A stretch of DNA of 64,000 bases, taken from positions 124,001-188,000 of the forward strand of contig WQYQ01000002.1 in assembly GCA_009781175.1 (NCBI GenBank). The letters are read 5' to 3'. The translations under genes and the position numbers were made by a program. The DNA comes from Betaproteobacteria bacterium (GTDB taxonomy: Bacteria > Pseudomonadota > Gammaproteobacteria > Burkholderiales > Rhodocyclaceae). Under the pieces are notes generated by a model that did no database searches, was not told where the DNA came from, and saw nothing but the letters and a program-made list of their open reading frames with translations. Below are positions 8,340 to 19,160 of this stretch, in pieces. Every line of letters begins with the position of its first letter. The first letter of the stretch is position 1.

Positions 8340-9425
8340 ATGGACCCTTATCCTTCGCCATCGTCCCAAGCCGCCGCCGCTCGCGATCCGCGTACCGCGG
8401 GGCTTGAACTGCTCGCGTCGGCCGTGATCCTCGTCGATGCCGAGGCGAAAGTGCGCTACATCAATCCTGCGGCGGAAAATCTCTTCGCGATCAGCGCGCG
8501 CCAGGCTTTCGGCCAATCGGTCTTTGATCTGCTCGGCGATCCGCCGGGCCTGAGCGCCGCGCTCGACAACGCGCTGATTAACAACTGGAGCTATACCGGC
8601 CAGAACCTGGTGCTGCAACGCGGACGCGGCGACGCACTGCATGTAGATTGTACCGCCACGCCGGTCGATGTCGCCGGCGCGCGGCTGCTGATGGAATTCC
8701 GTCCGCTCGATGCACAGCTCAAGGTCGCGCGCGAAGAACGCCTGATCGAACAGCAGCAGCTCAACCGCGAACTGATCCGCAACCTCGCGCACGAGATCAA
8801 AAACCCGCTCGGTGGCATCCGCGGCTCGGCACAATTGCTCGAACGCGAATTGAGCGATCCGCAGCTCAAGGAATACACGCAAGTCATCATCGCCGAGACC
8901 GACCGCCTGCAAGACCTGATGCACCGGCTGCTCAACCCGCATCGCGCAATGCATCCGGCACGCCTGAATATCCATGACGTGCTCGAACGCGTGCAGCGCC
9001 TCGTCGAAGCCGAATTCGAGCGCGTGCGCATCAAACGCGACTACGACATCAGCCTGCCCGAACTGACGGCCGATCGCGAGCAGTTGATCCAAGCGGTCTT
9101 AAACATCGCCCGCAATGCCGCGCAGGCGATCGGCCCCGGCGGAGAAATCATCTTCCGCACCCGCGCCGCGCGCCAGGTCACCGTCGCCAAGCGCCGCTTC
9201 AAGCTGGCGCTCGAATTGCAGGTGATCGACAACGGACCGGGCATCCCCGCCTCGATCCGCGACCGTGTTTTTTATCCGCTCGTCTCGGGCCGCGACGGTG
9301 GTAGCGGCCTCGGGCTTTCGCTTGCGCAAAGCTTCGTCGAACAGCACCAGGGCATGATTGATGTCACGAGCGAGCCTGGCCACACTTGCTTCAGCGTGCT
9401 CTTGCCGATTCTCGAAAATGCCTGA
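8340..9425 (+). CDS. ntrB: Nitrogen regulation sensor kinase NtrB
   Basis: A cytoplasmic histidine kinase/phosphatase of 361 residues that sets the phosphorylation state of NtrC in response to PII. An N-terminal PAS domain (LLASAVILVDAEAKVRYINPAAE) is followed by the H-box NLAHEIKNPLGG with phospho-acceptor His151, then N (NIARNAAQA), G1 (DNGPGIP) and G2 (GSGLGLSLAQ) boxes. No membrane segment is present, as expected for NtrB. It is directly upstream of ntrC with the reading frames touching, so the two are co-translated. Confidence 0.93.
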   Translation: MDPYPSPSSQAAAARDPRTAGLELLASAVILVDAEAKVRYINPAAENLFAISARQAFGQSVFDLLGDPPGLSAALDNALINNWSYTGQNLVLQRGRGDALHVDCTATPVDVAGARLLMEFRPLDAQLKVAREERLIEQQQLNRELIRNLAHEIKNPLGGIRGSAQLLERELSDPQLKEYTQVIIAETDRLQDLMHRLLNPHRAMHPARLNIHDVLERVQRLVEAEFERVRIKRDYDISLPELTADREQLIQAVLNIARNAAQAIGPGGEIIFRTRAARQVTVAKRRFKLALELQVIDNGPGIPASIRDRVFYPLVSGRDGGSGLGLSLAQSFVEQHQGMIDVTSEPGHTCFSVLLPILENA

Positions 9426-9426
9426 C

Positions 9427-10827
9427 ATGAACCCGATCTGGATCGTAGATGACGACCGCTCGATTCGCTGGGTGCTTGAAAAAGCCCTTGCGCGCGAAAA
9501 CATTCCACATCGGAGCTTCGGCTCCGCAAGCGAAGTACTCGCCGCGCTCGACGGCGGCTCCGCCGCGCCGCAGGCCATGCTGTCCGATATTCGGATGCCG
9601 GGCGAGTCCGGCCTTGATCTGCTTGCAAAGGTCAAGGCGCGGCATCCGAATCTACCCGTCATTATCATGACCGCCTATTCCGATCTCGACAGCGCGGTCT
9701 CCGCTTTCGAGGGCGGCGCTTTCGAATATCTGCCGAAACCCTTCGATGTTGATCAGGCGATCGAACTCGTCCGGCGCGCGATCGCGCAATCGCGCCAGCG
9801 CGGCCCTTCGGCGGAAGAGTCCGCCAAGGTGCCGGAAATTCTCGGCCAGGCGCCCGCGATGCAGGAAGTTTTCCGCGCCATTGGACGCCTCTCGCAGTCG
9901 CATGCGACGGTGATGATCAACGGCGCATCGGGCTCGGGCAAGGAACTCGTCGCGCGCGCGCTGCATCGGCACAGCCCGCGGCGCGATGCGCCTTTCATCG
10001 CAATCAACACGGCCGCGATTCCGAAAGACCTGCTCGAATCCGAATTGTTCGGCCACGAGCGCGGTGCGTTTACCGGCGCCACGGCGCAGCGGCGCGGGCG
10101 CTTCGAACAGGCCGAAGGCGGCACGCTGTTTCTCGACGAAATCGGCGATATGCCGCCGGAACTACAAACGCGGCTGTTACGCGTGCTTTCCGATGGCCAC
10201 TTCTACCGCGTCGGCGGCCATCAACCGATCAAGGCCAATGTGCGCGTCATCGCCGCCACGCACCAGGACCTCGAAACACGCGTCAAGGACGGCCTCTTCC
10301 GCGAAGATCTGTTTCACCGCCTCAACGTGATCCGCCTGCGCCTGCCGCCCTTGCGCGAGCGCCGCGAGGATATTCCGCTGCTGGTGCGCCACTTTCTCGC
10401 GCGCAGCGCGCAGGAACTCGGCGTCGAGCCCAAGCGCCTGTCCGATGCGGCGCTCAAATATCTGCAAACGCTCGATTTCCCCGGCAACGTGCGCCAGCTC
10501 GAAAACCTCTGCCACTGGCTCACGGTCATGGCGCCTGGCCAACTCGTCGATGTCGGCGATTTGCCTGCGGAATTGCGTGAAGTACCAGCGCGCGCTGAAA
10601 CGGTGGCGTGGACCGACGGGCTCGCGCTGGAAGCGGACCGGCTGCTTGCAGCCCAACCCGGCGAGGTCTTCGCACGGCTTGCGCAGGATTTCGAAAAGAC
10701 GCTCATCCGCTGCGCCCTGAACGCCACCGGCGGACGCCGTATCGAAGCCGCGCAACTGCTCGGCATCGGCCGCAACACGCTGACCCGCAAGATCCACGAA
10801 TTGGGCATCGAAGACCCGCAGCGTTAA
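9427..10827 (+). CDS. ntrC: Nitrogen response regulator NtrC (sigma-54 activator)
   Basis: Enhancer-binding protein of 466 residues. Receiver domain (IVDDDRSIRWVLE, phospho-acceptor Asp54 in SDIRMPGESG, Lys104 in PKP), AAA+ domain with P-loop at residues 166-173, GAFTGA sigma-54 contact loop at 213-218 and Walker [10 protein letters not shown], then a Fis-type helix-turn-helix at the C-terminus (AAQLLGIGRNTLTRKIHELG). The P-loop reads GASGSGKE rather than the usual GESGTGKE, with the core G-x4-GK intact. The start MNPIWIVDDD is one base after the ntrB stop; an alternative ATG at 9418 would overlap ntrB. Likely targets here include glnA. Confidence 0.94.
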   Translation: MNPIWIVDDDRSIRWVLEKALARENIPHRSFGSASEVLAALDGGSAAPQAMLSDIRMPGESGLDLLAKVKARHPNLPVIIMTAYSDLDSAVSAFEGGAFEYLPKPFDVDQAIELVRRAIAQSRQRGPSAEESAKVPEILGQAPAMQEVFRAIGRLSQSHATVMINGASGSGKELVARALHRHSPRRDAPFIAINTAAIPKDLLESELFGHERGAFTGATAQRRGRFEQAEGGTLFLDEIGDMPPELQTRLLRVLSDGHFYRVGGHQPIKANVRVIAATHQDLETRVKDGLFREDLFHRLNVIRLRLPPLRERREDIPLLVRHFLARSAQELGVEPKRLSDAALKYLQTLDFPGNVRQLENLCHWLTVMAPGQLVDVGDLPAELREVPARAETVAWTDGLALEADRLLAAQPGEVFARLAQDFEKTLIRCALNATGGRRIEAAQLLGIGRNTLTRKIHELGIEDPQR

Positions 10828-10944
10828 ACATTCGGCGTTGTCTTTACGCTTTCTTGACACCCGCCCACGCAATCTTTGCCCCATCTTTGCGCGCGCCCGC
10901 CTAGAGTAAAAACCATCCAATCAGCAGTTTTACCTGGAGGCACA

Positions 10945-11037
10945 ATGGATCTCCTCTTTGTCCTCGTCACGCTCGCTTTCTTCGCCGCAAGCGCCTGGCT
11001 GTGCACAATTTTCGAGCGTGTCAGGAGCCGCAAATGA
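10945..11037 (+). CDS. Small membrane protein leading the kdp operon
   Basis: A 30-residue protein beginning MDLLFVLVTLAFFAASAWL, a single transmembrane helix, ending in a basic tail (FERVRSRK). The start has CTGGAGG seven bases upstream. Its stop overlaps the next start (ATGA), and the same arrangement continues into kdpA. Small proteins of this kind frequently precede kdpF in proteobacterial kdp operons; it may be a second KdpF-like stabilising peptide, but this is inferred from position and length alone. Confidence 0.6.
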   Translation: MDLLFVLVTLAFFAASAWLCTIFERVRSRK

Positions 11038-11126
11038 ACGCGCTTTATCTGATCGCGCTGGCGCTGGTTATCGGGCTCATCGTCTATCTCGTTCGGGTGC
11101 TGTTTAACCCGGAGGATTTCTCATGA
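11034..11126 (+). CDS. kdpF: Potassium-transporting ATPase subunit KdpF
   Basis: A 30-residue single-helix protein beginning [20 protein letters not shown] and ending [10 protein letters not shown], the typical KdpF C-terminus (L-x-x-PE-x-F). KdpF stabilises the KdpABC complex in the inner membrane. It overlaps the upstream small gene and kdpA by four bases on each side, so all three are translationally coupled. Confidence 0.85.
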   Translation: MNALYLIALALVIGLIVYLVRVLFNPEDFS

Positions 11127-12925
11127 CGGGCAACGCCTTCATCCAGGCCGGGCTGTACATCGTCACCCTGCTCGTACTCGCCTGGCCGCTCGGCATCTAC
11201 ATGGCGCGCGTGTTCGAAGGACGCCCTCCCGTGTTCATGCGCTGGCTCCGGCCTGTCGAACGCGGCCTCTACAGGCTTGCAGGCGTGAAGGAGGACGAGA
11301 TGGGCTGGCTGCGTTACGCGGGCGCGCTGCTCCTTTTCAACGTCGCCGGCCTGCTCGCCGTGTATGCATTGCAACGGCTGCAAGCCTGGCTGCCGCTCAA
11401 TCCGCAGCATTTCGGCAATGTCCCGCCCGACCTCGCCTTCAATACCGCGGCGAGCTTCGCCACGAACACCAATTGGCAGAGCTACAGCGGCGAGAGCACG
11501 CTGTCCTATCTGACGCAGATGCTCGGCCTGACGGTGCAGAACTTCGTTTCCGCCGCGAGCGGCATCGCGGTCCTGCTTGCGCTCATACGCGGTTTCACGC
11601 GGCGCGAGACGGACACGCTCGGCAATTTCTGGGTCGATCTGACGCGCGCGACGCTTTACGTGCTGCTGCCGCTGTCCTTGCTGCTGTCGCTCGCGCTCGT
11701 GGAACAGGGCGTCGTGCAAACCTTCTCGCCCTACAAGGAAGCGGCGCGCATCGAGGCCATCGCCTACGACGAACCCATGCTCGACGCGCAAGGGCAGCCG
11801 CAGCTCGACGCCGATGGCAAACCGGAAACCCGCCATGCCGAGGCGACCACGCAAACGCTGGCGCTCGGCCCCGCCGCCTCGCAGATCGCGATCAAACAGC
11901 TCGGCACAAACGGCGGCGGTTTCTTCGGCGCGAATTCCGCCCATCCGTATGAAAACCCGACCCCGCTGTCGAACTTTCTCGAAATGCTCGCGATCCTTCT
12001 GATCCCCGCGGCGCTCTGCGTCACTTTCGGCCGCATGCTGCACGACGACAGGCAGGGCGTCGCGATTCTCGCCGCGATGACGATCGTGCTGGCCGCCCTG
12101 ATGGCGGTGTGCATCTGGGCCGAACAGGCCGGCAATCCGGGCTTTACACAGGCGGGGCTCGCCACTACGGCGTCCGACATGCAGCCCGGCGGCAATATGG
12201 AAGGCAAGGAAACGCGCTTCGGCATCGTCAATTCGGCGATCTGGGCGACCGCCACGACGGCGGCCTCGAACGGCTCGGTCAACGCCATGCACGACTCCTT
12301 CACGCCGCTCGGCGGGCTCGCGCCGATGTGGCTGATGCAGCTTGGCGAAGTGATTTTCGGCGGCGTCGGTTCCGGCCTCTACGGGATGATCGTATTCGCG
12401 CTCGTCGCGGTGTTCATCGCAGGGCTGATGATCGGCCGCACGCCGGAATATCTCGGCAAGAAAATCGAGTCCTTCGAAATCAAGATGGCGGCCGTCGTAC
12501 TGCTCGCGCCCGCGGCGGCGGCGCTCATCGGCGCAGCCATCGCGGTGCTCGTGGACGCCGGCGCGGGCGCAGTCGCCAACCCCGGCGCGCACGGCTTTTC
12601 GGAAATCCTCTACGCGTTTTCATCCGCCGCGAACAACAACGGCAGCGCGTTTGCGGGGCTGAACACGAACAACTTCTTCTACAACCTCACGCTCGGACTC
12701 GCGATGCTCATCGCGCGCTACTGGGTCATCGTGCTGGTGCTCGCGATCGCAGCCTCGCTCGCCGCAAAGAAAATCGTCCCCGTATCGAACGGCACGCTGC
12801 CGACGCACGGGCCGATGTTTGTGGCTTTGCTGATCTCGACCGTCGTCATCGTCGGCGCGCTGACCTTCCTCCCCGCGCTCGCCCTCGGTCCGATCGCCGA
12901 ACAGCTCCAGATGCTTGCGCACTGA
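11123..12925 (+). CDS. kdpA: Potassium-transporting ATPase subunit KdpA
   Basis: KdpA is the potassium-channel-like subunit of the high-affinity KdpFABC pump in the inner membrane. The 600-residue protein has about ten hydrophobic segments and the degenerate selectivity-filter repeats, such as [10 protein letters not shown] near residue 113, GTNGGGFFG near residue 260 and [12 protein letters not shown] near residue 500. The ribosome site GGAGG precedes the ATG, which overlaps the kdpF stop. The protein shows nothing unusual in length or key residues. Confidence 0.96.
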   Translation: MTGNAFIQAGLYIVTLLVLAWPLGIYMARVFEGRPPVFMRWLRPVERGLYRLAGVKEDEMGWLRYAGALLLFNVAGLLAVYALQRLQAWLPLNPQHFGNVPPDLAFNTAASFATNTNWQSYSGESTLSYLTQMLGLTVQNFVSAASGIAVLLALIRGFTRRETDTLGNFWVDLTRATLYVLLPLSLLLSLALVEQGVVQTFSPYKEAARIEAIAYDEPMLDAQGQPQLDADGKPETRHAEATTQTLALGPAASQIAIKQLGTNGGGFFGANSAHPYENPTPLSNFLEMLAILLIPAALCVTFGRMLHDDRQGVAILAAMTIVLAALMAVCIWAEQAGNPGFTQAGLATTASDMQPGGNMEGKETRFGIVNSAIWATATTAASNGSVNAMHDSFTPLGGLAPMWLMQLGEVIFGGVGSGLYGMIVFALVAVFIAGLMIGRTPEYLGKKIESFEIKMAAVVLLAPAAAALIGAAIAVLVDAGAGAVANPGAHGFSEILYAFSSAANNNGSAFAGLNTNNFFYNLTLGLAMLIARYWVIVLVLAIAASLAAKKIVPVSNGTLPTHGPMFVALLISTVVIVGALTFLPALALGPIAEQLQMLAH

Positions 12926-12926
12926 T

Positions 12927-15071
12927 ATGAAACACACGCCTCCCCTCCCGCACTCGTTACTGCCCGCCACACCCGTCCACACAGCCCGGACCGGCGACGC
13001 TGCAAAGCCGCCCGAATGCCTGTCGCTGTTCGACCGCAAGCTCCTCAGTGAAGCGCTCGCCGAATCCTTGCGCCGCCTCACGCCGCGCCATCAACTGCGC
13101 AACCCGGTGATGTTCGTCGTGTGGCTCGGCAGCCTGCTCACGAGCGCCCTCTTCGCCGCGGCGCTCCTCGGCCACGGCGAAGCGCCCGCCGGCTTCACCT
13201 TCGCGGTCGCGCTGTGGCTGTGGTTCACCGTGCTGTTCGCGAACTTCGCCGAAGCCGTCGCCGAGGGCCGCGGCAAGGCGCAGGCGGCCGCGCTGCGTGG
13301 GCTGCGTAAAACCGTGTGGGCCAAGAAGCTTGTCGAACCCAGACACGGCTCCGCCTCGCATCCCTGCGCATCGGAAGAACTGCGCCGCGGCGATGTCGTG
13401 CTTGTTGCAGCCGGCGACACGATTCCCGGCGACGGCATGGTCATCGAAGGCGTCGCCTCGGTCGACGAGTCGGCGATCACCGGCGAATCCGCGCCGGTCA
13501 TTCGCGAGGCCGGCGGCGACTTCTCGTCCGTCACCGGCGGCACCCGCGTGCTCTCCGACTGGCTCGTGGTCCGCATCGAAGCCGATCCGGGCGAAACCTT
13601 CCTCGACCGCATGATCGCGATGGTCGAAGGCGCTCAGCGCAAGAAAACACCGAACGAAATCGCGCTGACGATTCTGCTCGTGAAGTTCACCCTGATCTTC
13701 CTGCTCGCGGTCGCTACGCTGCTGCCGTTCTCGATTTTCGCAGTCGCCGCGGCGCGCAGCGGCGCGGTCGTCACCGTCACCGCGCTCACCGCCCTGCTCG
13801 TGTGCCTGATCCCAACCACGATCGGCGGGCTGCTTTCCGCAATCGGCGTGGCCGGCATGGGGCGCATGATCGCCAAAAAAGTTATCGCCACCTCCGGGCG
13901 CGCGGTCGAAGCGGCGGGCGACGTCGATGTGCTGCTGCTCGATAAAACCGGCACGATCACGCTCGGCAACCGCCAGGCGCACGCTTTCGTTCCCGCACCG
14001 GGCGTGAGCGAGAAACAACTCGCCGAAGCGGCCTTGATGAGTTCGCTCGCCGACGAAACGCCCGAAGGCCGTTCGATTGTCGTGCTTGCCAAAGAGATAT
14101 TAGGCGCCCGTGGGCGCGACATCTCGGCTGAGGGCGCGAGCTTCATCCACTTTTCCGCGCACACGCGCATGAGCGGCATCGACTGGAACGGCCGCGTGAT
14201 CCGCAAGGGCGCGGCGGATGCGGTGAAACAGCACATCGAGACGCAAGGCGGCGAGACGCCGCGCGAGATTATGTTGACGGTCGAGGACATCGCGCGGCGC
14301 GGCGCGACGCCGCTCGTCGTCGCTGAAGGCAGGCGCGTGCTCGGCGCAATCGAACTCAAGGACGTGGTCAAGGGCGGGATCAAGGAACGTTTCGCCGAAC
14401 TGCGCCGGATGGGCATCAAAACGGTCATGATTACGGGCGACAACCGGCTTACCGCGGCGGCCATCGCGGCCGAGGCCGGCGTCGACGACTTCCTTGCCGA
14501 AGCCACGCCGGAAGCCAAGCTCGCGCTGATCCGCGACTATCAGAAGGACGGACGGCTCGTCGCGATGACCGGCGACGGCACGAATGACGCCCCCGCGCTC
14601 GCGCAGGCCGATGTCGCCGTGGCGATGAACAGCGGCACGCAGGCGGCGAAAGAAGCCGGCAACATGGTCGACCTCGATTCGAATCCGACCAAGCTCATCG
14701 AGATCGTCGAAACCGGCAAGCAAATGCTAATGACCCGCGGCTCGCTGACGACGTTTTCGATCGCCAACGACGTGGCGAAATACTTCGCCATCATCCCCGC
14801 GATGTTTGTCGCCACTTATCCGCAGCTCGGCGCGCTCAATGTCATGCATCTGGCGACGCCGAACTCCGCGATTCTCGCGGCGGTGATTTTCAATGCGCTG
14901 ATTATCGTCGCGCTGATTCCGCTCGCGCTCAAAGGCGTGCGCTACCGGGCGCTTGGCGCGGCCGCGCTGCTGCGGCGCAATCTCGCGTTGTACGGCATCG
15001 GCGGCCTGATCGCGCCGTTCATCGGCATCAAGGCGATCGATCTGATCCTCGCCGCGCTGCATCTCGTTTAA
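12927..15071 (+). CDS. kdpB: Potassium-transporting ATPase ATP-binding subunit KdpB
   Basis: KdpB is the P-type ATPase subunit that energises potassium uptake. The phosphorylated Asp339 lies in [13 protein letters not shown] appears upstream in the actuator domain and [17 protein letters not shown] in the hinge. At 714 residues it is slightly longer than most homologues because of a roughly 30-residue proline-rich N-terminal tail. The ATG at 12927 follows the kdpA stop by one base; an in-frame TTG at 12915 lies inside kdpA and is not needed. Confidence 0.96.
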   Translation: MKHTPPLPHSLLPATPVHTARTGDAAKPPECLSLFDRKLLSEALAESLRRLTPRHQLRNPVMFVVWLGSLLTSALFAAALLGHGEAPAGFTFAVALWLWFTVLFANFAEAVAEGRGKAQAAALRGLRKTVWAKKLVEPRHGSASHPCASEELRRGDVVLVAAGDTIPGDGMVIEGVASVDESAITGESAPVIREAGGDFSSVTGGTRVLSDWLVVRIEADPGETFLDRMIAMVEGAQRKKTPNEIALTILLVKFTLIFLLAVATLLPFSIFAVAAARSGAVVTVTALTALLVCLIPTTIGGLLSAIGVAGMGRMIAKKVIATSGRAVEAAGDVDVLLLDKTGTITLGNRQAHAFVPAPGVSEKQLAEAALMSSLADETPEGRSIVVLAKEILGARGRDISAEGASFIHFSAHTRMSGIDWNGRVIRKGAADAVKQHIETQGGETPREIMLTVEDIARRGATPLVVAEGRRVLGAIELKDVVKGGIKERFAELRRMGIKTVMITGDNRLTAAAIAAEAGVDDFLAEATPEAKLALIRDYQKDGRLVAMTGDGTNDAPALAQADVAVAMNSGTQAAKEAGNMVDLDSNPTKLIEIVETGKQMLMTRGSLTTFSIANDVAKYFAIIPAMFVATYPQLGALNVMHLATPNSAILAAVIFNALIIVALIPLALKGVRYRALGAAALLRRNLALYGIGGLIAPFIGIKAIDLILAALHLV

Positions 15072-15080
15072 GGAGAGGCA

Positions 15081-15665
15081 ATGAAAAACGAAATCCGCCC
15101 GGCGCTCGTTCTGCTGCTCGCCTTCACGCTGATTACCGGACTCATTTACCCGGCGCTCGTCACCGGCATCGCGCAGCTTGCTTTCCCGCGCCAAGCCGAA
15201 GGCTCGCTGATTTTGCGCAACGGCAAGCCGGTCGGCTCCACGCTGATCGGGCAGAATTTCGCAGCGCCGAAATACTTCTGGAGCCGTCCGTCCGCCACAG
15301 AGCCGATGCCCTACAACGCGGCGGCGGGCAGCGGCAGCAACCTGGGGCCGCTCAATCCGGCGCTTGCCGAGGCGGTCAAAGCCCGCATTGATGCGCTGCG
15401 CGCGTCCGACCCGCACCAGAACGCGCCGATTCCTGTGGACCTCGTCACCTCATCGGCGAGCGGGCTCGACCCCCACATCAGCCCCGCCGCAGCAGCTTGG
15501 CAAGCGCCGCGCGTCGCCAATGCGCGCAAACTGCCGCTGGAACAGGTTCAAGCGCTGATCGCGCAGCATACGCAAAAACGCCAATGGGGCGTCCTTGGCG
15601 AACCGCGCGTGAATGTGCTGGAACTCAACCTCGCGCTCGATGCGCTCCCGCATGCTAAAAATTAA
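15081..15665 (+). CDS. kdpC: Potassium-transporting ATPase subunit KdpC
   Basis: KdpC is the single-span subunit that assists ATP binding in the KdpFABC complex. One N-terminal transmembrane helix ([22 protein letters not shown]) is followed by the periplasmic domain with [17 protein letters not shown] and the [12 protein letters not shown] motif diagnostic for KdpC. The length of 194 residues is normal. A strong ribosome site (AAGGAGAGGCA) separates it from kdpB. Confidence 0.95.
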   Translation: MKNEIRPALVLLLAFTLITGLIYPALVTGIAQLAFPRQAEGSLILRNGKPVGSTLIGQNFAAPKYFWSRPSATEPMPYNAAAGSGSNLGPLNPALAEAVKARIDALRASDPHQNAPIPVDLVTSSASGLDPHISPAAAAWQAPRVANARKLPLEQVQALIAQHTQKRQWGVLGEPRVNVLELNLALDALPHAKN

Positions 15666-15687
15666 GAACACGCTACTTTAGGCGTCC

Positions 15688-18384
15688 ATGACCGAACTCG
15701 ACCAGCGTCCGAATCCCGATCTCTTGCTCGCCAGCATCGCGGCCGAAAACGAACGCGCCCGGCGCGGCAAGCTGCGCATTTTCTTCGGCGCGAGTCCCGG
15801 CGTCGGCAAAACCTTCGCCATGCTCTCCACGGCGCGCCAGTTGCAGGCGCAGGGCGTCGATGTCGTAGTAGGCATTGCCGAAACGCATGGGCGCGAAGAG
15901 ACCGCCCGGCTGCTGCAAGGTCTGGAAGTGCTGCCGCGTCGCAATGTCGCCTATCGCGGCCACAACCTGTCCGAATTCGATCTCGACGCGGCGCTTGCGC
16001 GCAAGCCGGATCTGATCGTTGTCGACGAACTCGCGCATACCAATGCGGCGGAATCGCGCCATCCGAAACGCTGGCAGGATGTCGAAGAGCTGATCGCCGC
16101 GGGCATCGACGTATTCTCGACCGTCAACGTCCAGCACCTCGACAGCATCAGCGATGTGGTCGCGGGCATTACCGGCATCCGCGTATTCGAAACGGTGCCG
16201 GACCGCATTTTCGACGGCGCGGACGAGGTCGTCCTCGTCGATCTCACGCCCGACGAACTGTTGCAACGCCTGCATGAAGGCAAAGTCTATCTACCGGAAC
16301 AGGCCGAACGTGCGATCCAGAACTTTTTCCGCAAAGGCAATCTGCTCGCCTTGCGCGAACTCGCCTTGCGCCGCACCGCGGATCGTGTCGATGAAGATGT
16401 GCGCGACTACCGCCGCCAGCGCGCGGTCTCGCGCGTTTGGAAAACCGGCGATGCCTTGCTCGTCTGTATTGGCGCCGACGGCGATGGCGCGCGTCTGCTG
16501 CGCGCGGCGGCACGGCTTGCCAGCGAGCAGGAAGCGCCCTGGCATGCGATCTATGTCGAGACGCCGACGCTGCAACGCCTTGCGCCTCAAGAAAGACATC
16601 GCATCCTGAAAGATCTGAGCCTGGCCGAATCGCTCGGCGCGCGTACCGCTGTGCTGGCAGGCGACGATGCCGCCACGGTCGCAACGCAATATGCGCGGCG
16701 CGAAAATATCGGCCGTGTCGTGGCCGGACGCCGCCGTCCGCAGCGTTTCAATTGGCGGCCCGGATTTGTCGAACGGCTCGCGGAACAAGCACCCGAGGTT
16801 GATTTGCTGCTGCTAGCGCGCAATTCTGTGCACAAGGAAACCCCCGGCGCGGACGAGGCGCGCAGCCTGTTCACGCGTGGCGCGTGGCGGCGCTACGCTA
16901 TCGCCTGCACGCTTGTAATCGCCATCGCGGCGCTTGCCGCGCCGCTCACCAGCGCGCTCGATCTTGCGAACATCGTGATGATTTTTCTGCTCGCGGTGCT
17001 CTTCGCCGGCGTCAAATTAGGGCGCGGCCCGGCGGTGCTGGCGGCATTGTTGTCGGTCGCCTGTTTCGATTTCCTCTTCGTGGCGCCGCGCCTGTCCTTT
17101 GCTATCAGCGATGTGCAGTACATCGTCACCTTCTTCGTCATGCTCGCGGCGGGGCTGATTACCGGCCAACTCGCGGCGGGACTGCGTTTCCAGGTCCGCG
17201 TGGCCGAACAACGCGTCACGCGCTCGCATGCGCTGTATGAAATGGCGCGCGAGCTTTCGGCCGCACTCACCAGCGAGCAGATCGTCGAAGTTGCGCAACG
17301 CTATATGGAACATGCGATCGATGCGGGAATCGTGCTGCTGCAAGCGGATCTCGAAAACCGGCTGCATGTCGATAACGCCGCGCTGGCGCAAGGCATCGAC
17401 ACAGGCGTCGCGCAATGGGCGCTCGATCATGGCGAAGAAGCCGGCTTCGGCACCGGCACGCTGCCCGCGAGCCGCGCGCTGTATGTGCCTTTGCGCGCGC
17501 CGATGCGCGTGCGCGGCGTTCTGTGCATCCGGCCAAACACGCCGGACTGGAAACCGACACCCGAGCAGCGCCAGCTCATCGTTACCAGCGCGGCGCTGCT
17601 CGCCATCGCGCTCGAACGCCTGCATTACATCGAAGTCGCGCAACAAGCGCTGCTGCAAATGGAATCCGAACGGCTGCGCAACTCGCTGCTCGCCGCGCTG
17701 TCGCACGATCTGCGCACGCCATTGACCGCGCTCGTCGGGCTGTCCGACACGCTTGTGCTGAAAAACCCGGGCCAGCCCGCGGAATACGCCGCGACCGCCA
17801 ACGCGATCCGCGAACAAGCGCGCCGCACGAGCACCCTGGTCGAAAATCTGCTCGATATGGCCAGACTGCAAGCGGGCGGAATCAAGCTGCGGCGCGAATG
17901 GCAACCGATCAATGAGGTGATCGCCGCCGCGCTCGATGCGCGTGCCGAAACACTCAGGCAGCATCATGTCCAAATCGAAATTCCCGAGGATTTCCCTTTC
18001 GTCGACATCGATGCGGTTTTGATGGAGCGCGTGTTCGTCAACCTGTTCGAGAACGCGGCCAAGTACACGCCGCAAGGCAGCGTAATCGAAGTGAGCGCCG
18101 CGCGGCGCGAAGAGGCAGGCCGCGCCGTCGTCGAGCTTGCCGTGGCGGACAATGGCCCCGGTATTCCCGTGGGCCGCGAAACATGGCTGTTCGAAAAATT
18201 CACGCGCGGCAAGGACGAATCCCCAATCACGGGGGTTGGGCTCGGGCTTGCCATCGTGCGCGCGATCGTCGAAGCTCATGGCGGCAGCGCGCGCGCGGAA
18301 AACCGGCCGCAATGCGGCGCGCGTTTTGTGATCACCTTGCCGGCAGGCACGCCGCCGGATATGCGCGAGATCGAAAATGCATGA
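15688..18384 (+). CDS. kdpD: Osmosensitive potassium channel sensor kinase KdpD
   Basis: Membrane histidine kinase that activates KdpE on potassium limitation. The 898 residues show the N-terminal KdpD domain with a Walker A motif (GASPGVGKT, residues 34-42), a universal-stress-like domain to about residue 370, four closely spaced transmembrane helices (about 400-500), a GAF-like segment, and a kinase core with LSHDLRTPLTAL (His673), FENAAKYTP, DNGPGIP and GVGLGLAI. It ends by overlapping kdpE by eight bases. Confidence 0.95.
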   Translation: MTELDQRPNPDLLLASIAAENERARRGKLRIFFGASPGVGKTFAMLSTARQLQAQGVDVVVGIAETHGREETARLLQGLEVLPRRNVAYRGHNLSEFDLDAALARKPDLIVVDELAHTNAAESRHPKRWQDVEELIAAGIDVFSTVNVQHLDSISDVVAGITGIRVFETVPDRIFDGADEVVLVDLTPDELLQRLHEGKVYLPEQAERAIQNFFRKGNLLALRELALRRTADRVDEDVRDYRRQRAVSRVWKTGDALLVCIGADGDGARLLRAAARLASEQEAPWHAIYVETPTLQRLAPQERHRILKDLSLAESLGARTAVLAGDDAATVATQYARRENIGRVVAGRRRPQRFNWRPGFVERLAEQAPEVDLLLLARNSVHKETPGADEARSLFTRGAWRRYAIACTLVIAIAALAAPLTSALDLANIVMIFLLAVLFAGVKLGRGPAVLAALLSVACFDFLFVAPRLSFAISDVQYIVTFFVMLAAGLITGQLAAGLRFQVRVAEQRVTRSHALYEMARELSAALTSEQIVEVAQRYMEHAIDAGIVLLQADLENRLHVDNAALAQGIDTGVAQWALDHGEEAGFGTGTLPASRALYVPLRAPMRVRGVLCIRPNTPDWKPTPEQRQLIVTSAALLAIALERLHYIEVAQQALLQMESERLRNSLLAALSHDLRTPLTALVGLSDTLVLKNPGQPAEYAATANAIREQARRTSTLVENLLDMARLQAGGIKLRREWQPINEVIAAALDARAETLRQHHVQIEIPEDFPFVDIDAVLMERVFVNLFENAAKYTPQGSVIEVSAARREEAGRAVVELAVADNGPGIPVGRETWLFEKFTRGKDESPITGVGLGLAIVRAIVEAHGGSARAENRPQCGARFVITLPAGTPPDMREIENA

Positions 18385-19087
18385 ATCGGGCCCGGCTTCC
18401 GTTTTGATCGTCGAGGACGATCCGCAGATCCGCCGCTTCGTGCGCAGCGCCGTGGAAACGGAGGGCATGACGGCCTTCGAGGCAGACTCGCTCAAACGCG
18501 GGCTGATCGACGCCGCAACGCGACGCCCCGATCTGCTCGTGCTCGACCTCGGCCTGCCCGATGGCGACGGCATCGAGTTGATCCGGGAATTGCGCGCCTG
18601 GTCGAACGCGCCAGTCCTCGTGCTCTCCGCGCGCAGTCATGAAGAGGACAAAGTCAAAGCGCTCGACGCGGGCGCGGACGATTATCTGACCAAGCCTTTC
18701 GGCGTGCCTGAACTGCTCGCGCGTATGCGCGCCCTGCGCCGGCGGATCGTCCAAACCGGCGCGCAAACCTCGCCCGAACTGCGTTTCGGCGATGTCGTGC
18801 TCGACCTCGCGCGGCGCGAAGTCGCGCGCGCGGGCCGGCCCGTACATCTGACGCCGATCGAATTCCGGCTGCTGAGCCTGCTCGCAACAAATGCCGGGCG
18901 TGTGCTGACGCAGCGCCATCTGCTGCGCGAAGTCTGGGGCCCGGCGCATGCCGAGGATGGACATTACCTGCGCGTGTTCATCGCCAATCTGCGCAAGAAA
19001 CTCGAACCCGATCCGCTACGGCCAATTTATCTGCGCACCGAAATCGGCGTCGGCTATCGCCTGAGCCTCAACGATCCAGAAGCCTAA
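18377..19087 (+). CDS. kdpE: Response regulator KdpE
   Basis: OmpR-type regulator of 236 residues. Receiver domain with acidic pair EDD near residue 14 and phospho-acceptor Asp57 in VLDLGLPDGDG, Lys in TKPFG; then a winged-helix DNA-binding domain with HLTPIEFRLLSLLA and the ending RTEIGVGYRL. It activates the kdp promoter when phosphorylated by KdpD. The ATG at 18377 lies inside the last codons of kdpD, consistent with coupled translation. Confidence 0.94.
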   Translation: MHESGPASVLIVEDDPQIRRFVRSAVETEGMTAFEADSLKRGLIDAATRRPDLLVLDLGLPDGDGIELIRELRAWSNAPVLVLSARSHEEDKVKALDAGADDYLTKPFGVPELLARMRALRRRIVQTGAQTSPELRFGDVVLDLARREVARAGRPVHLTPIEFRLLSLLATNAGRVLTQRHLLREVWGPAHAEDGHYLRVFIANLRKKLEPDPLRPIYLRTEIGVGYRLSLNDPEA

Positions 19088-19160
19088 TAATCTGTCGCGA
19101 GAAGCCGTAACGCTACGAGTTTTGGGGCGTCTTCGTCGCTGCGCTCGCGCTCGATTCGCG

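Noticed and set aside
10854-10887. TTGACA with a CATCTT hexamer upstream of kdp
   Set aside because: The spacer is 22 bases, too long for sigma-70; a KdpE-type promoter is likely here but cannot be pinned down.
11084-12592. 502-codon minus-strand frame opposite kdpA
   Set aside because: Shadow with low-complexity Arg/His composition.
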